Made by a program: the position numbers and the translations under genes
The notes under the pieces: generated by a model
Databases searched by the model: none
The model's input: only the letters and a program-made list of their open reading frames with translations
What the model was told of the DNA's origin: nothing
Assembly: GCF_003581615.1 (NCBI RefSeq)
Contig: NZ_QXFH01000064.1
Span: forward strand, 1 to 64,000
Length of the DNA: 64,000 bases
DNA from: Flagellimonas lutimaris
GTDB lineage: Bacteria > Bacteroidota > Bacteroidia > Flavobacteriales > Flavobacteriaceae
Reading direction: 5' to 3'
Shown here: positions 35,867 to 44,381 of the stretch, in pieces
Position numbering within the stretch: position 1 is the stretch's first letter
Layout: every line of letters starts with the position of its first letter

Positions 35867-36678
35867 AGTTCTTTGATTAATTCTTTAAACAGTTTGATCA
35901 TTTTGGGTTCCGCCTGTCCTGCAATTTTCAAAATCTCCTGAACTTCAACGGGTTCCAGGTTGTCCGGATCGCATTCATCGGTTAAAACAGATACCGCTAC
36001 AATAGGTAGTCGTAAATGATTGGCAACAATTACTTCTGGTACCGTACTCATACCCACGGCATCGGCGCCCATAATTTTCAGCATGCGATATTCGGCCTTG
36101 GTTTCCAGTTGTGGTCCAACTACCGAGGCATACACCCCTTTTTGAAGTGAAATATTTTCTCGGGTTGCAATGGCTTCAATTTTTTTGCACATTTCGACAT
36201 CATAAGGTTCACTCATATCCACAAATCTGTCACCAAACTCTCCTACATTTTTGAAAGCTAGGGGAGACCCACCTTGCAGATTGATATGATCTTCGATCAA
36301 CATGATGTCACCCTTTTTGAAGTTAAGATTAATAGCTCCTGCAGCATTGGATACGAACAATTGTGTTATCCCAAGTTGATGCATTACTCTTATGGGGTAG
36401 GTGATGTCCAAAAAATCATAGCCTTCGTAAAGATGAAAACGACCTTGCATCACCACGGCTTTTTTACCTTCGATAGTTCCGTAAATCAGTTTGCCCGTAT
36501 GGAATTCCACGGTGGCCAAAGGAAAGTATGGTATGTGGTTGTAGTGAGCTTCAATGGGGTTTTCTATACTGTCTATAAGTTGGCCCAAACCAGTGCCCAG
36601 TACTATACCTATTTCTGGAGTTTCAAACCCTCGTTTTTTCAAGTATTCGACCGATTCGTCGAGTTGTTTTTGTGTCAT
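35863..36678 (-). CDS. purine-nucleoside phosphorylase
   Basis: Phosphorolysis of purine nucleosides, 271 residues, trimeric PNP family. Landmarks are GTGLGQL (28-34), QGRFHLYEGYD (78-88), VSNAAGAIN and the MSTVPEVIVANH motif. It sits between the TIGR04282 glycosyltransferase gene (2-bp gap) and arsM (4-nt overlap). In this context it may remove adenine from a dimethylarsinoyl-adenosine intermediate rather than serve general salvage; that is an inference from the operon. Confidence 0.9.
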   Translation of the reverse strand: MTQKQLDESVEYLKKRGFETPEIGIVLGTGLGQLIDSIENPIEAHYNHIPYFPLATVEFHTGKLIYGTIEGKKAVVMQGRFHLYEGYDFLDITYPIRVMHQLGITQLFVSNAAGAINLNFKKGDIMLIEDHINLQGGSPLAFKNVGEFGDRFVDMSEPYDVEMCKKIEAIATRENISLQKGVYASVVGPQLETKAEYRMLKIMGADAVGMSTVPEVIVANHLRLPIVAVSVLTDECDPDNLEPVEVQEILKIAGQAEPKMIKLFKELIKEL

Positions 36679-36680
36679 TT

Positions 36681-37289
36681 CTATATATGTTTTAAAAATG
36701 GCTCAAAAGCCTTAATGTCTTTAATATCTTCGTAATAGTCCACATCATTCTTTTCATCCAAAAGAGCGACTTCATCAGATTTTAAATCTTTTAAAGTGTC
36801 CGATAGAACAGTATCCGTTCCCCAGGTTTTATTTTGGAATAATTTTTCATTCAATGACTTCATTCCCAAAAGATAATATCCTCCGTCTTCGGCAGGTCCC
36901 ACAACATAATCATTGTCTTCTAGTTTGGAAAAAGCTTCCTCCAAATCGGATTGGTCGAGATGAAACATATCACTACCAATAATAATAATATTATCAAAAC
37001 CAGCTTGGAACCCTTCCTTGAAGGCATTTAGCATCCGCTCTCCTAAATCTTGCCCTTTCTGAAGCTCTTTTCGATATATTTTGTTGGGCCAAATATCATT
37101 TTTCCAAATCTCCTCGGAATAATACACCCATTTTTCCACTTCGAGGTCTTTTGTGAAAGATACGGTATGGTCCAAAAGAAATTGATAGATATCCAAAGCA
37201 GCTCTATCGCCAACTTTAGCAGCTAGTCGGGTCTTGCATTTACCAAGTTCGGGGTTACGGGTAAGGATTAAAAGTAGGCTATTATTCAA
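36681..37289 (-). CDS. TIGR04282-type (DUF2064) arsenosugar-associated glycosyltransferase
   Basis: A 202-residue GT-A fold protein of the DUF2064/TIGR04282 group. It has the N-terminal TRNPELGKCKTRLA nucleotide loop, IIIGSD and the GPAEDGGYYLLGM motif. This family is named for its regular co-occurrence with arsenosugar genes and probably transfers a sugar-like or glyceryl group. First gene of the operon with PNP and ArsM; the start codon lies in a 192-bp spacer with a TATATTTG box. Confidence 0.82.
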   Translation of the reverse strand: MNNSLLLILTRNPELGKCKTRLAAKVGDRAALDIYQFLLDHTVSFTKDLEVEKWVYYSEEIWKNDIWPNKIYRKELQKGQDLGERMLNAFKEGFQAGFDNIIIIGSDMFHLDQSDLEEAFSKLEDNDYVVGPAEDGGYYLLGMKSLNEKLFQNKTWGTDTVLSDTLKDLKSDEVALLDEKNDVDYYEDIKDIKAFEPFLKHI

Positions 37290-37425
37290 CGATTACTGTT
37301 TTGGCCGAGGACACTTTTAAAGCATAGGTCAAAAAGTTGTTCCAATACTTACTGTGGTTGAGTGATTTTTAATCTTAATTGTATTTATACACAGTATGTC
37401 CTTTGTTTATCCTTTCAAATATACC

Positions 37426-37433
37426 ACCATAAA
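37426..37433 (-). promoter_or_regulatory. -7 type box upstream of the arsenosugar-like operon
   Basis: TATATTTG on the minus strand matches TAnnTTTG, in the only spacer (37290-37481) that can hold the promoter of the three-gene operon. No TTG at 17-23 nt upstream was found, so this is a weak call. It would leave a leader of about 130 nt. Confidence 0.35.
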
Positions 37434-37481
37434 GATTTTGGACATTGAAGAAACAGGAATTTTTAATTTTTCAGTTAAAAA

Positions 37482-39527
37482 TCAAGATATTTTAACAAGA
37501 TAATTGGGCAAGTGTTTGCGGAGCTTGTCGAACGAAATGGGTTTGGTAAAATACTCGTTCATACCAACGCCTTTGGCTTCATCAATTGCCTCTTTGGTCA
37601 CATCTGCAGAAAGACCAATTATGCCAATATCTTTGTTGAATTTCCTTATTTCCCTTGTGGCGCTTAAACCATCCATTTTGGGCATATGAATATCCATAAA
37701 TACTAAATCGTAACAGTTGTTCTGCACGGTGTTTAACGCTTCGAGGCCATCGGATACAGATTCAGATTGCACCCCTAGTTTTTCCAGTGTTTTTTTCAGG
37801 ACCATTACATTTACCCTGTTATCATCCACTATTAGAACTTTGCAACCACTTAAATCGATTGATTCAGAATTGGTGGTGCTCGTTTTGCTTTTAGTTTCTG
37901 ACAAGGGGAATTTAAGGGATAAATGAAATTCCGTTCCCACATTTTCTTGACTGGTCACTCCAATTTTTCCTCCCAAGAGATCCACAAGTTTATAGGTGAT
38001 GTAGAGACCAAGACCACTGCCTTCATGTCGTTTTGCTTTTCCGATATCTACTTGGGTAAACCTGTCGAATATGGTTTTTAATTTGTTTTTTGGAATCCCT
38101 ATGCCGGTATCTTTTATGGCAATATCAATGGCCAATTCATTATTGACAATGTTTTCATCGTAGGATACCGTTATTCCACCTTTTTCGGTGAATTTTAAGG
38201 AGTTCCTTAAAATATTTGTAATGATCTGTCCATATTTTCCAATATCCCCAACGGCTTCTAGATCGCTATTGACAGTTGAGTCCAAGGATATATTGAGCCC
38301 CTTTTCTTCTGCAGTACGCTGATATATTCTGATGATGTTTTTCAACTCATGTAATGGAGAAAAAATATCTTTTCTAAAAGTGGTTTTGCCAGATTCTATT
38401 TTATCGATTTCAAGAATGTCATTTACCAACAGAAGCAATTTTTTTGAGGAAATGTCCATTAGTGACAGATATTCTTTTAAAGAACTATGTATTTCGGACA
38501 ATTTTAATACTTCAATGAACCCTATAATGGCGTTTAATGGAGTTCTTATTTCATGGCTCATGTTGGAAATGAACTCTGTTTTGGCCTTGGACGACTTCTC
38601 AGCCCTTACCTGTTCTTTCTTTAAGGATTTGTTGAGTACTTTAAGTTTAATGTTTGCATGACCCAGGTACTTGTTTTTTCCCCTGGAGGACTGATAAAAA
38701 TAAACAAGTAAACTGGTAAGAAAAGACAGTAAAAGTCCAAAGATCAAATATACGTAGGTTGCCTCTTTTCTTTCTGCCAAAAAATCCAAATGGGAAGGCA
38801 TTAAGGAGAATGTCCATTTTTGCCCGTCCAGGGTATCGACCACAAAGCTGGTAGTGAATATAAACTCTTTCCCTATACCACTTGTGTTTGGATTGTTTTT
38901 GGAGTAAAAGATGGTTCCTCTTTCGTCTATGACCTCTATGGCATACTTATCCAAATCTGCCACCAATTCATTGAAGGGTGTGGTAAAATCCATTCCGGCG
39001 GTAACCGACCCCCTAAATTTCCCTTCAAAATATACAGGTGCATCCACCAAAAAGGCATTACCTCCTTGGTGTAGCTTTGTCCATGGTGAAATATTTGTAG
39101 ATGAATCTCTTACGTGGTTTCTCCATTCTGGATATCTTGGGTGTTTGGAAAGGTCTAGCCCAACTGCTGTTCTATTGGCCTCCAAAGGAGTTATCATTTT
39201 AACAGTCATTAAGGTATCCAGCCACTCCACAAATTTAAAAGATGGGTTTTGTTCTAAAATGAGATGGGCATCTTTCTCCCAATATTGAAAATATGACCCA
39301 TTGGTCATTTCGATTCGCTGTTTTAAATTCTCCAAGGATTTAACATCGTATTTTACCAAGGAGAAAAATTCTTTGGCCCGGAGGCTACCAGTGGTCTGGA
39401 TTTCGCGTATAAATGTTGACTTTTGGGTTTTGAGTGACTTATTCCATAAAAGGAAAACAATGGTGATAAAAACTGCAAATACAGCAATGGGAAATATTAA
39501 TTCTTTTTTTGAAAATTTCAACGACAT
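37482..39527 (-). CDS. hybrid sensor histidine kinase/response regulator
   Basis: A 681-residue membrane sensor. Membrane segments are at about 11-29 and 257-278, enclosing a 225-residue periplasmic sensor of CHASE/Cache type. A HisKA domain follows with phospho-acceptor His325 (FISNMSHEIRTP), then an HATPase_c domain (N-box RNSLKFTEKGG, G1 DTGIGIP, G2 GSGLGLYI). A C-terminal receiver has Asp612 (VFMDIHMPKMDG) and the acidic pair in IVDDN. It faces away from the GH32 gene. No separate output regulator lies nearby, so the target is unknown. Confidence 0.93.
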   Translation of the reverse strand: MSLKFSKKELIFPIAVFAVFITIVFLLWNKSLKTQKSTFIREIQTTGSLRAKEFFSLVKYDVKSLENLKQRIEMTNGSYFQYWEKDAHLILEQNPSFKFVEWLDTLMTVKMITPLEANRTAVGLDLSKHPRYPEWRNHVRDSSTNISPWTKLHQGGNAFLVDAPVYFEGKFRGSVTAGMDFTTPFNELVADLDKYAIEVIDERGTIFYSKNNPNTSGIGKEFIFTTSFVVDTLDGQKWTFSLMPSHLDFLAERKEATYVYLIFGLLLSFLTSLLVYFYQSSRGKNKYLGHANIKLKVLNKSLKKEQVRAEKSSKAKTEFISNMSHEIRTPLNAIIGFIEVLKLSEIHSSLKEYLSLMDISSKKLLLLVNDILEIDKIESGKTTFRKDIFSPLHELKNIIRIYQRTAEEKGLNISLDSTVNSDLEAVGDIGKYGQIITNILRNSLKFTEKGGITVSYDENIVNNELAIDIAIKDTGIGIPKNKLKTIFDRFTQVDIGKAKRHEGSGLGLYITYKLVDLLGGKIGVTSQENVGTEFHLSLKFPLSETKSKTSTTNSESIDLSGCKVLIVDDNRVNVMVLKKTLEKLGVQSESVSDGLEALNTVQNNCYDLVFMDIHMPKMDGLSATREIRKFNKDIGIIGLSADVTKEAIDEAKGVGMNEYFTKPISFDKLRKHLPNYLVKIS

Positions 39528-39829
39528 ACCAAGTATCTAAATCGGGGGCTTATTATTAATACTTTTTCAAACCATAAATTCAAACCAATGAACCTTGTCA
39601 CTTTTTGATTGTTAGAAAACAAGAAGAGTAAGAAAATACAACATTCATTTAAGTTGTTAACACTTTTTCAATAAAAAAATTGTATCCAATACCCTCTTTG
39701 TAAGAAAAATGTGGTGGACTATGGTATTTTTTATCTTGAGCATTCCCAGTTAAGACACAGAGAAACTTGTGCATAGTGAAGTAAGAGTTAAAATTTATTT
39801 ATCTTGAAAAGTCATTCTAAATCAAAGAC
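39528..39829. other. divergent intergenic region, kinase / GH32
   Basis: 302 bp, AT-rich, holding the promoters of the leftward kinase and the rightward GH32 gene. The sequence TTTATCTTGA occurs twice (about 39729 and 39797). No exact TAnnTTTG box was found ahead of GH32, and there is no ORF of note. Confidence 0.4.
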
Positions 39830-41377
39830 ATGAATAAATTGATCATTAGTTGCTCAATTATAATTGCAGTTGTCGCTTGCAAAAAGGACCAAAAGGAGGT
39901 GCAAAATCAACCTGAAGAAAGGTTAAGATATCAAGAGGAATACCGACCACAGTTTCATTTCTCCCCAGAAGAAAAATGGATGAACGATCCGAATGGATTG
40001 GTTTATAACGAGGGAGTATACCACCTATTTTATCAATACTACCCAGAAGACATTGTATGGGGGCCTATGCACTGGGGCCATGCGATAAGTAAAGATTTGG
40101 TGCGTTGGGAACACAAGCCAATAGCACTGTATCCAGATGAGCATGGTCTTATTTTTTCTGGCAGCGCCGTAGTTGATAAAAAAAACACCTCGGGTTTTGG
40201 TAAGGAAGGAAAAACACCTTTGGTGGCCATATTCACTTATCATTCCATGGAAGGGGAGAAGGCTGGTAGAAAGGATTTTCAGACCCAAGGTATTGCCTAT
40301 AGTTTGGACAATGGGGACACTTGGGAAAAATATAAGAACAATCCTGTGATTTTGAACGATGGCATTAAAAATTTTAGAGATCCCAAAGTATTTTGGCATG
40401 AGCCGTCTGACAGTTGGATTTTGACCTTGGTAGCCGGGGACCATGCCAAATTTTATAGTTCCAAAAACTTAAAGGAGTGGATATATTTGAGCGATTTTGG
40501 TAAATCGCAAGGTGCCCATGGGGGAGTGTGGGAATGTCCAGATCTTTTTCCCTTGCAAGTAGAGGGTTCCGATGGGGAAAAATGGGTCTTGATCATTAGT
40601 ATTAACCCCGGAGCCCCAAATGGTGGTAGTGGAACCCAATATTTTGTAGGCGATTTTGATGGTACAACTTTTACTTCCAATCAAAAGAATCCTAAATGGC
40701 TTGATTACGGAACAGATAATTACGCAGGAGTGACTTATAACCATGTTCCGGAAGGGGAGCGTGTTTTTATAGGATGGATGAGCAACTGGGATTACGCCCG
40801 GGATACGCCTACCAAGAAATGGAGAAGTGCTATGACGGTGCCCCGAAAATTATCCTTGCATAAAGTTGAAGATGATTACTTTTTGGCCAATTACCCAATT
40901 GACAAAATGGGTGATTTGACCAGCTCCACCTTCGTCAATCAAGTTGAAGTAGCTGCTGCTACAACCGATACGCTGCAAGTAGAGGGACTCAATCAATCAG
41001 AGGTTCGGCTGAAAACGGCTGCTAAGAATTTTCAATTACTCTTTAAAAATGAATTGGATGAAGTTCTTGTATTGGATGTTGATTCAAAAAATCAGACTTT
41101 AACAGTGGATAGAACTTTATCGGGAAAAGTTGATTTTCAAGAAGATTTCGGGGCTAAAAAACATGTGGCGCCATTGAAAAGTTTCAAGGAAGGACCACAT
41201 CAATTCAAAATATTGATGGACTGGTCATCTATGGAATTGTTTGTGGACCAAGGAATGCTTTCCATTACAGAACAACTATTTCCAACAAGCCCTTATAATA
41301 CATTGATCATCAATAATGAGGATGGAAGTGAGCCAATCATTATTCAATCCATAAAGGAAATAAAATCCATATGGTAA
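39830..41377 (+). CDS. GH32 beta-fructosidase lipoprotein (levanase/inulinase type)
   Basis: Extracytoplasmic fructan or sucrose hydrolase, 515 residues. Lipoprotein signal with Cys17 (AVVAC). The three GH32 carboxylates are present: nucleophile Asp53 (WMNDPNG), Asp184 (FRDPK) and acid/base Glu235 (WECPDLF). After the five-bladed propeller the C-terminal beta-sandwich starts near residue 370. No SusC/SusD pair or fructokinase gene is adjacent, so it is a solitary hydrolase here. Confidence 0.93.
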   Translation: MNKLIISCSIIIAVVACKKDQKEVQNQPEERLRYQEEYRPQFHFSPEEKWMNDPNGLVYNEGVYHLFYQYYPEDIVWGPMHWGHAISKDLVRWEHKPIALYPDEHGLIFSGSAVVDKKNTSGFGKEGKTPLVAIFTYHSMEGEKAGRKDFQTQGIAYSLDNGDTWEKYKNNPVILNDGIKNFRDPKVFWHEPSDSWILTLVAGDHAKFYSSKNLKEWIYLSDFGKSQGAHGGVWECPDLFPLQVEGSDGEKWVLIISINPGAPNGGSGTQYFVGDFDGTTFTSNQKNPKWLDYGTDNYAGVTYNHVPEGERVFIGWMSNWDYARDTPTKKWRSAMTVPRKLSLHKVEDDYFLANYPIDKMGDLTSSTFVNQVEVAAATTDTLQVEGLNQSEVRLKTAAKNFQLLFKNELDEVLVLDVDSKNQTLTVDRTLSGKVDFQEDFGAKKHVAPLKSFKEGPHQFKILMDWSSMELFVDQGMLSITEQLFPTSPYNTLIINNEDGSEPIIIQSIKEIKSIW

Positions 41378-41425
41378 AGATGGGCCAGTCTGACCAATAT
41401 CAGTTTTTTTAAGCGGTTTCAATGT

Positions 41426-41433
41426 GATCTTTG
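41426..41433 (+). promoter_or_regulatory. GATCTTTG box close to the pyruvate-kinase-like start
   Basis: GATCTTTG differs from TAnnTTTG at one base and ends only 6 nt before the ATG at 41440 and 15 nt before the second in-frame ATG at 41449. The same octamer stands 4 nt before coaX. If it is a -7 box the mRNA would be leaderless at the first ATG, or start translation at the second. Confidence 0.35.
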
Positions 41434-41439
41434 TCGTAA

Positions 41440-42981
41440 ATGACGGACATGGGCGTTACACAGGAACAGCTTCAAAAAATGGCTTTACAAATAGATCATG
41501 TTATTGATTTAATTCAACAACAAGATTTAGATAAAGGCGAATTGATGGAAAGCGTATGTCCCATTTATAGGGAAAGTGCAAAAAACTTGATTCATTATGC
41601 CGCCTTCCGAAGCTTTGATGCTAGGAAAATGCAAAAAGGGCTTAAGGAATTGGGTTTTACCCGCCTCGCCAATGCCGAAGGGAATATTTTGGGAAGCCTA
41701 ATCAACCTAAAAATAATTGTGAATACCTTATTGGGTGGAGCCCCTGATTTGACCAAGAATGAGTTTTTATCTATTGGTGAGGGAACACAAATATTAAAGA
41801 AGCATACGAACGAACTTTTTGGTGAATCCGATAAATTACGACGTGTCCGTGTTATGGTTACCCAACCAACGGAAGCCGCAACCAATTACAATTTGGTGCT
41901 GAACATGGTTAAAAATGGAATGGATTGTGCTCGAGTAAATTGTGCGCACGATGGTCCCGAAGTTTGGCAAGCCATAATTAACAATGTTCGCAAAGCAGCC
42001 GAAGAATGTTCCACATCGGTTAAGGTAGCAATGGATTTGGCCGGGGCGAAAGTCAGAACAGGGAAAATTGATTTGGGTACTCGGATAAAGGGAAAAAAAG
42101 CCTCAAGAAAGAGGATAAATCAATTCATTAGATTGCATAAGGGAGATGTGCTAATCGTTACAGGCAAAGAAAATAGTTCCTCCCTGATAGGATATAGTAA
42201 TAAGGAAGAGTTGATGAAACCTGCAAGAATACGTTGCGTTCCTCCCCATATAGTGAATCGCGTAGAAAAAGGAGCCCCTATTTTATTTGATGATGGCAAA
42301 ATTGAAGGTGAGATTATGGAAACTGGGCCGGAATCTTTTCAGGTAAAAATTACACGTGCCAAAGAGGGTGGTGCAAAATTAAAAGGAGAAAAAGGGATAA
42401 ACTTTCCAACCCTTGACCTAGGGATTTCCGGCCTAACCGACAAAGATAGGGAGGACTTGCAGTTTGTGATTGAGCATGCAGATATTGTAAACTACTCTTA
42501 TGTAAATGATGCCAAAGATGTGAACGACCTACTGTCAGAATTGAAAAATTTGGGAGCAGATGAAGATCTGGGCGTTATTTTAAAAATTGAGACCAATTTG
42601 GCCTATAAGAATCTAATACCCATTCTTGTTACCGCAATGCAACGTAAACATTTAGGAGTTATGATCGCTAGGGGCGATTTGGCACTGGAAGTGGGATGGA
42701 AAAACATGGGAATGGTGCAGGAGGGTATTTTATCATTCTGTAGTGCAGCACACATTCCTGTAGTTTGGGCCACGCAAGTTTTGGAGGGCCTGGCCAAAAA
42801 AGGAATGCCATCGAGGTCGGAGATTACGGATATAACGTCATCCGTACAGGCGGAGTGCGTAATGTTGAACAAGGGCCCTCATATTAATGAGGCCATATCA
42901 TTTTTGGACGAAGTTCTGCTCAACGTGGAAAGTTCGCACAATAAAAAAGAGGTGTTACTACCCAGAATGGAATGGAAATAA
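41440..42981 (+). CDS. divergent pyruvate kinase-like protein with N-terminal extension
   Basis: 513 residues. The first 130 or so are helical and not part of pyruvate kinase. The rest follows the pyruvate kinase barrel: VTQPTEAATNYNL, CARVNCAHDG (for the NxSH), DLAGAKVRTG (for DTKGPEIRTG), a small B domain, LKIETNLAY, MIARGDLALE, ATQVLEGLAKKGMPSRSEITD. The SGETA motif near the end is replaced by LNKGPHI and the usual C-terminal regulatory domain is missing. It may be a working paralogue of altered specificity. Real start may be the ATG at 41449 (MGVTQEQ). Confidence 0.78.
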   Translation: MTDMGVTQEQLQKMALQIDHVIDLIQQQDLDKGELMESVCPIYRESAKNLIHYAAFRSFDARKMQKGLKELGFTRLANAEGNILGSLINLKIIVNTLLGGAPDLTKNEFLSIGEGTQILKKHTNELFGESDKLRRVRVMVTQPTEAATNYNLVLNMVKNGMDCARVNCAHDGPEVWQAIINNVRKAAEECSTSVKVAMDLAGAKVRTGKIDLGTRIKGKKASRKRINQFIRLHKGDVLIVTGKENSSSLIGYSNKEELMKPARIRCVPPHIVNRVEKGAPILFDDGKIEGEIMETGPESFQVKITRAKEGGAKLKGEKGINFPTLDLGISGLTDKDREDLQFVIEHADIVNYSYVNDAKDVNDLLSELKNLGADEDLGVILKIETNLAYKNLIPILVTAMQRKHLGVMIARGDLALEVGWKNMGMVQEGILSFCSAAHIPVVWATQVLEGLAKKGMPSRSEITDITSSVQAECVMLNKGPHINEAISFLDEVLLNVESSHNKKEVLLPRMEWK

Positions 42982-43006
42982 AAAAGGGCTCCTTTTAAAG
43001 GAGCCC
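42977..43006 (-). terminator. intrinsic terminator of the 33-residue membrane protein gene
   Basis: Stem GGGCTCCT/AGGAGCCC (42986-42993 and 42999-43006). An A-rich run on the + strand (42977-42985) becomes a U tract for leftward transcripts. It ends the small minus-strand gene at 43067-43168 and abuts the stop codon of the pyruvate-kinase-like gene. Confidence 0.8.
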
Positions 43007-43066
43007 CATTGAGATACATAATTCACTATTGGAGATTGTGATTAGTGTGCTAGTGTTTAGTATAGC

Positions 43067-43168
43067 TTAATTAATGTATAAATAGATACTGCTTAAAAGA
43101 GAGTAAATGGATAGTGCAATTACAACATACCAAAACAGGTATCCTAGTTTTGCGTCTATAGTGTTCAT
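43067..43168 (-). CDS. 33-residue single-span membrane protein
   Basis: A small open frame ATG (43168) to TAA (43067-43069) encoding 33 residues. It starts MNTIDAKLGYLFWYVV and continues as one hydrophobic helix ending YLYIN. The only strong leftward terminator in this spacer sits 60 bp downstream, which supports a real transcript. No homologue is recalled. It could be a small membrane-acting regulator or subunit. The alternative is an unexpressed spacer frame. Confidence 0.5.
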   Translation of the reverse strand: MNTIDAKLGYLFWYVVIALSIYSLLSSIYLYIN

Positions 43169-43467
43169 TTTTCTGAGTGTTTCTTGTTTTAGTTGAGTTT
43201 AAAACTGCACCCTAAATTATATGAAACAAGCCCAACTGCCATCCAAATTTTTATTGGTTGCACTAAATTGGATATAATTGGTCGTAAAACTTATGTAATT
43301 GGAAAAGATGTGTTTTTGGTCAATAAACTACTGAGCGACTAAGGTTTTTTCGCTGAATTACAGTGGCTTGTGTTTTGTGGTGGATTGGGGGACTAAGGAC
43401 TTATTGGAAGGATGTTTGTTTTAAATAAGAAACAACACCCTTCCATAAAAGGTGTAAATAGTAGAAA
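43169..43467. other. spacer between two small leftward genes
   Basis: 299 bp without a convincing gene. It should hold the promoter of the 33-residue gene (TAATTTAG on the minus strand is a one-mismatch candidate) and, at its right end, a weak ACACC/GGTGT hairpin that may end the 75-residue gene. Confidence 0.4.
43435..43455 (-). terminator. weak hairpin after the 75-residue gene
   Basis: ACACC (43435-43439) pairs with GGTGT (43451-43455), followed leftward by a GUUGUUUCUU-like tract. The stem is short, so this is only a possible terminator. Confidence 0.3.
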
Positions 43468-43695
43468 TTAAACTAAAGGGGTACCCTTTAATCGTTTTTC
43501 AATTTTTCGCTTTTTAGCAGTTATGTTCTTCATGGTTTCCATTAATTTGGAATCCTTGGTCTTTTTATAAATCTCGTTGATAGAGAGGATTAAACTCTTT
43601 GCTTCTCTTGAGGCTTTAACCCTATCACTGGTGGACATATGGCTCATCGGCCTTTTTTCAAACTCTTCCGCCTTTTCAATTAACTCTTGGGTCAT
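43468..43695 (-). CDS. small charged helical protein, unknown function
   Basis: 75 residues, strongly charged and predicted mostly helical (MTQELIEKAEEFEKRP ... KNITAKKRKIEKRLKG). No signal peptide or membrane span, no known motif. ATG at 43695 in clear spacer on both sides. Cytoplasmic; possibly nucleic-acid associated given the basic C-terminal third. Function not recognised. Confidence 0.6.
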   Translation of the reverse strand: MTQELIEKAEEFEKRPMSHMSTSDRVKASREAKSLILSINEIYKKTKDSKLMETMKNITAKKRKIEKRLKGTPLV

Positions 43696-43996
43696 TTTTT
43701 GTTTTTAAAATTATTCGCAATCGGCTAAATATAAGAGTTAGTTTGATATTTTTTGCCTATGGAACCATTTGATTTCCATATTTATGAAAACATTAAGAAG
43801 TTAAAACCAACAAGTCTTATAAAAATCTAAAGAAATGGAGTATGTTTCTCTTTAATTAAGTCTATGTGGTTGATAACGTGTTCATCCCTCTCGGAAATTC
43901 AATTCTGGAATGAAAAAGTTCACGGCCTGTATTTATGTTAAATGAACGTTTATTAATTGTTAATCAAACATTATTTAGGCTATTTTTGTATAAAAT
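43696..43996. other. divergent spacer with a promoter at its right end
   Basis: 301 bp, AT-rich, between the 75-residue gene (leftward) and the small rightward gene. Only the promoter at 43957-43988 stands out. Confidence 0.5.
43957..43988 (+). promoter_or_regulatory. Bacteroidota-type promoter
   Basis: TTG at 43957-43959, 21 nt spacing, then TATTTTTG at 43981-43988: a full TTG-N21-TAnnTTTG match with the same spacing as the promoter at 2542-2573. The transcript would begin near 43995, almost at the start of the next reading frame. Confidence 0.6.
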
Positions 43997-44290
43997 TTGG
44001 ACTTGGAATTAATCTGGAATAATTTAGGAGGTAAAGGCACATCGGACCATGAGCGCAGAATCAGTTTAGAATATGCGGTTCGTCTTCAGGTGGTAAAAAT
44101 ACTAATTAAAGAAGCCGAACACCTCATGGATTACCTTTCTTTGGTCGTAATTGAAATCAATTCATCCAACGGTTATGTTTCAGTTCACGAAGAAACCCCT
44201 GAGCCTCTCTTTTCTAAAATAGCAAACAACTTGGAGCAACCTAAGGCTAAAAAGTTTCCAAAGTGTCTTCATCTCTGCTTGAAGCCATAA
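43997..44290 (+). CDS. small hypothetical protein with non-ATG start
   Basis: 97 residues if begun at the TTG 43997 (next in-frame TTG 44003). The next in-frame ATG, at 44126, would remove nearly half. The composition is protein-like (SDHERRISLEYAVRLQVVKILIKEAEHLMDYLSLVVIEIN), and a good promoter lies directly ahead. An AGGAGGT at 44025-44031 precedes an out-of-frame ATG that opens only six codons. I cannot assign a function, and the region might instead be a non-coding RNA. Confidence 0.4.
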   Translation: MDLELIWNNLGGKGTSDHERRISLEYAVRLQVVKILIKEAEHLMDYLSLVVIEINSSNGYVSVHEETPEPLFSKIANNLEQPKAKKFPKCLHLCLKP

Positions 44291-44381
44291 ATCTTTAAGA
44301 TCATTTAAGTCAATCTAAAAATGGATTGAGTAAATCTTACCATTGGGATATGGGTAAATTTGAATAAATAAATTACCCAAA

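Noticed and set aside
42977-43006. Terminator of the pyruvate-kinase-like gene
   Set aside because: The + strand has no T tract after the stem; the U tract forms only for leftward transcripts, so it was assigned to the small minus-strand gene.
44025-44058. AGGAGGT as ribosome site for an ATG at 44049
   Set aside because: That ATG opens only six codons before a stop, so it does not define a gene.
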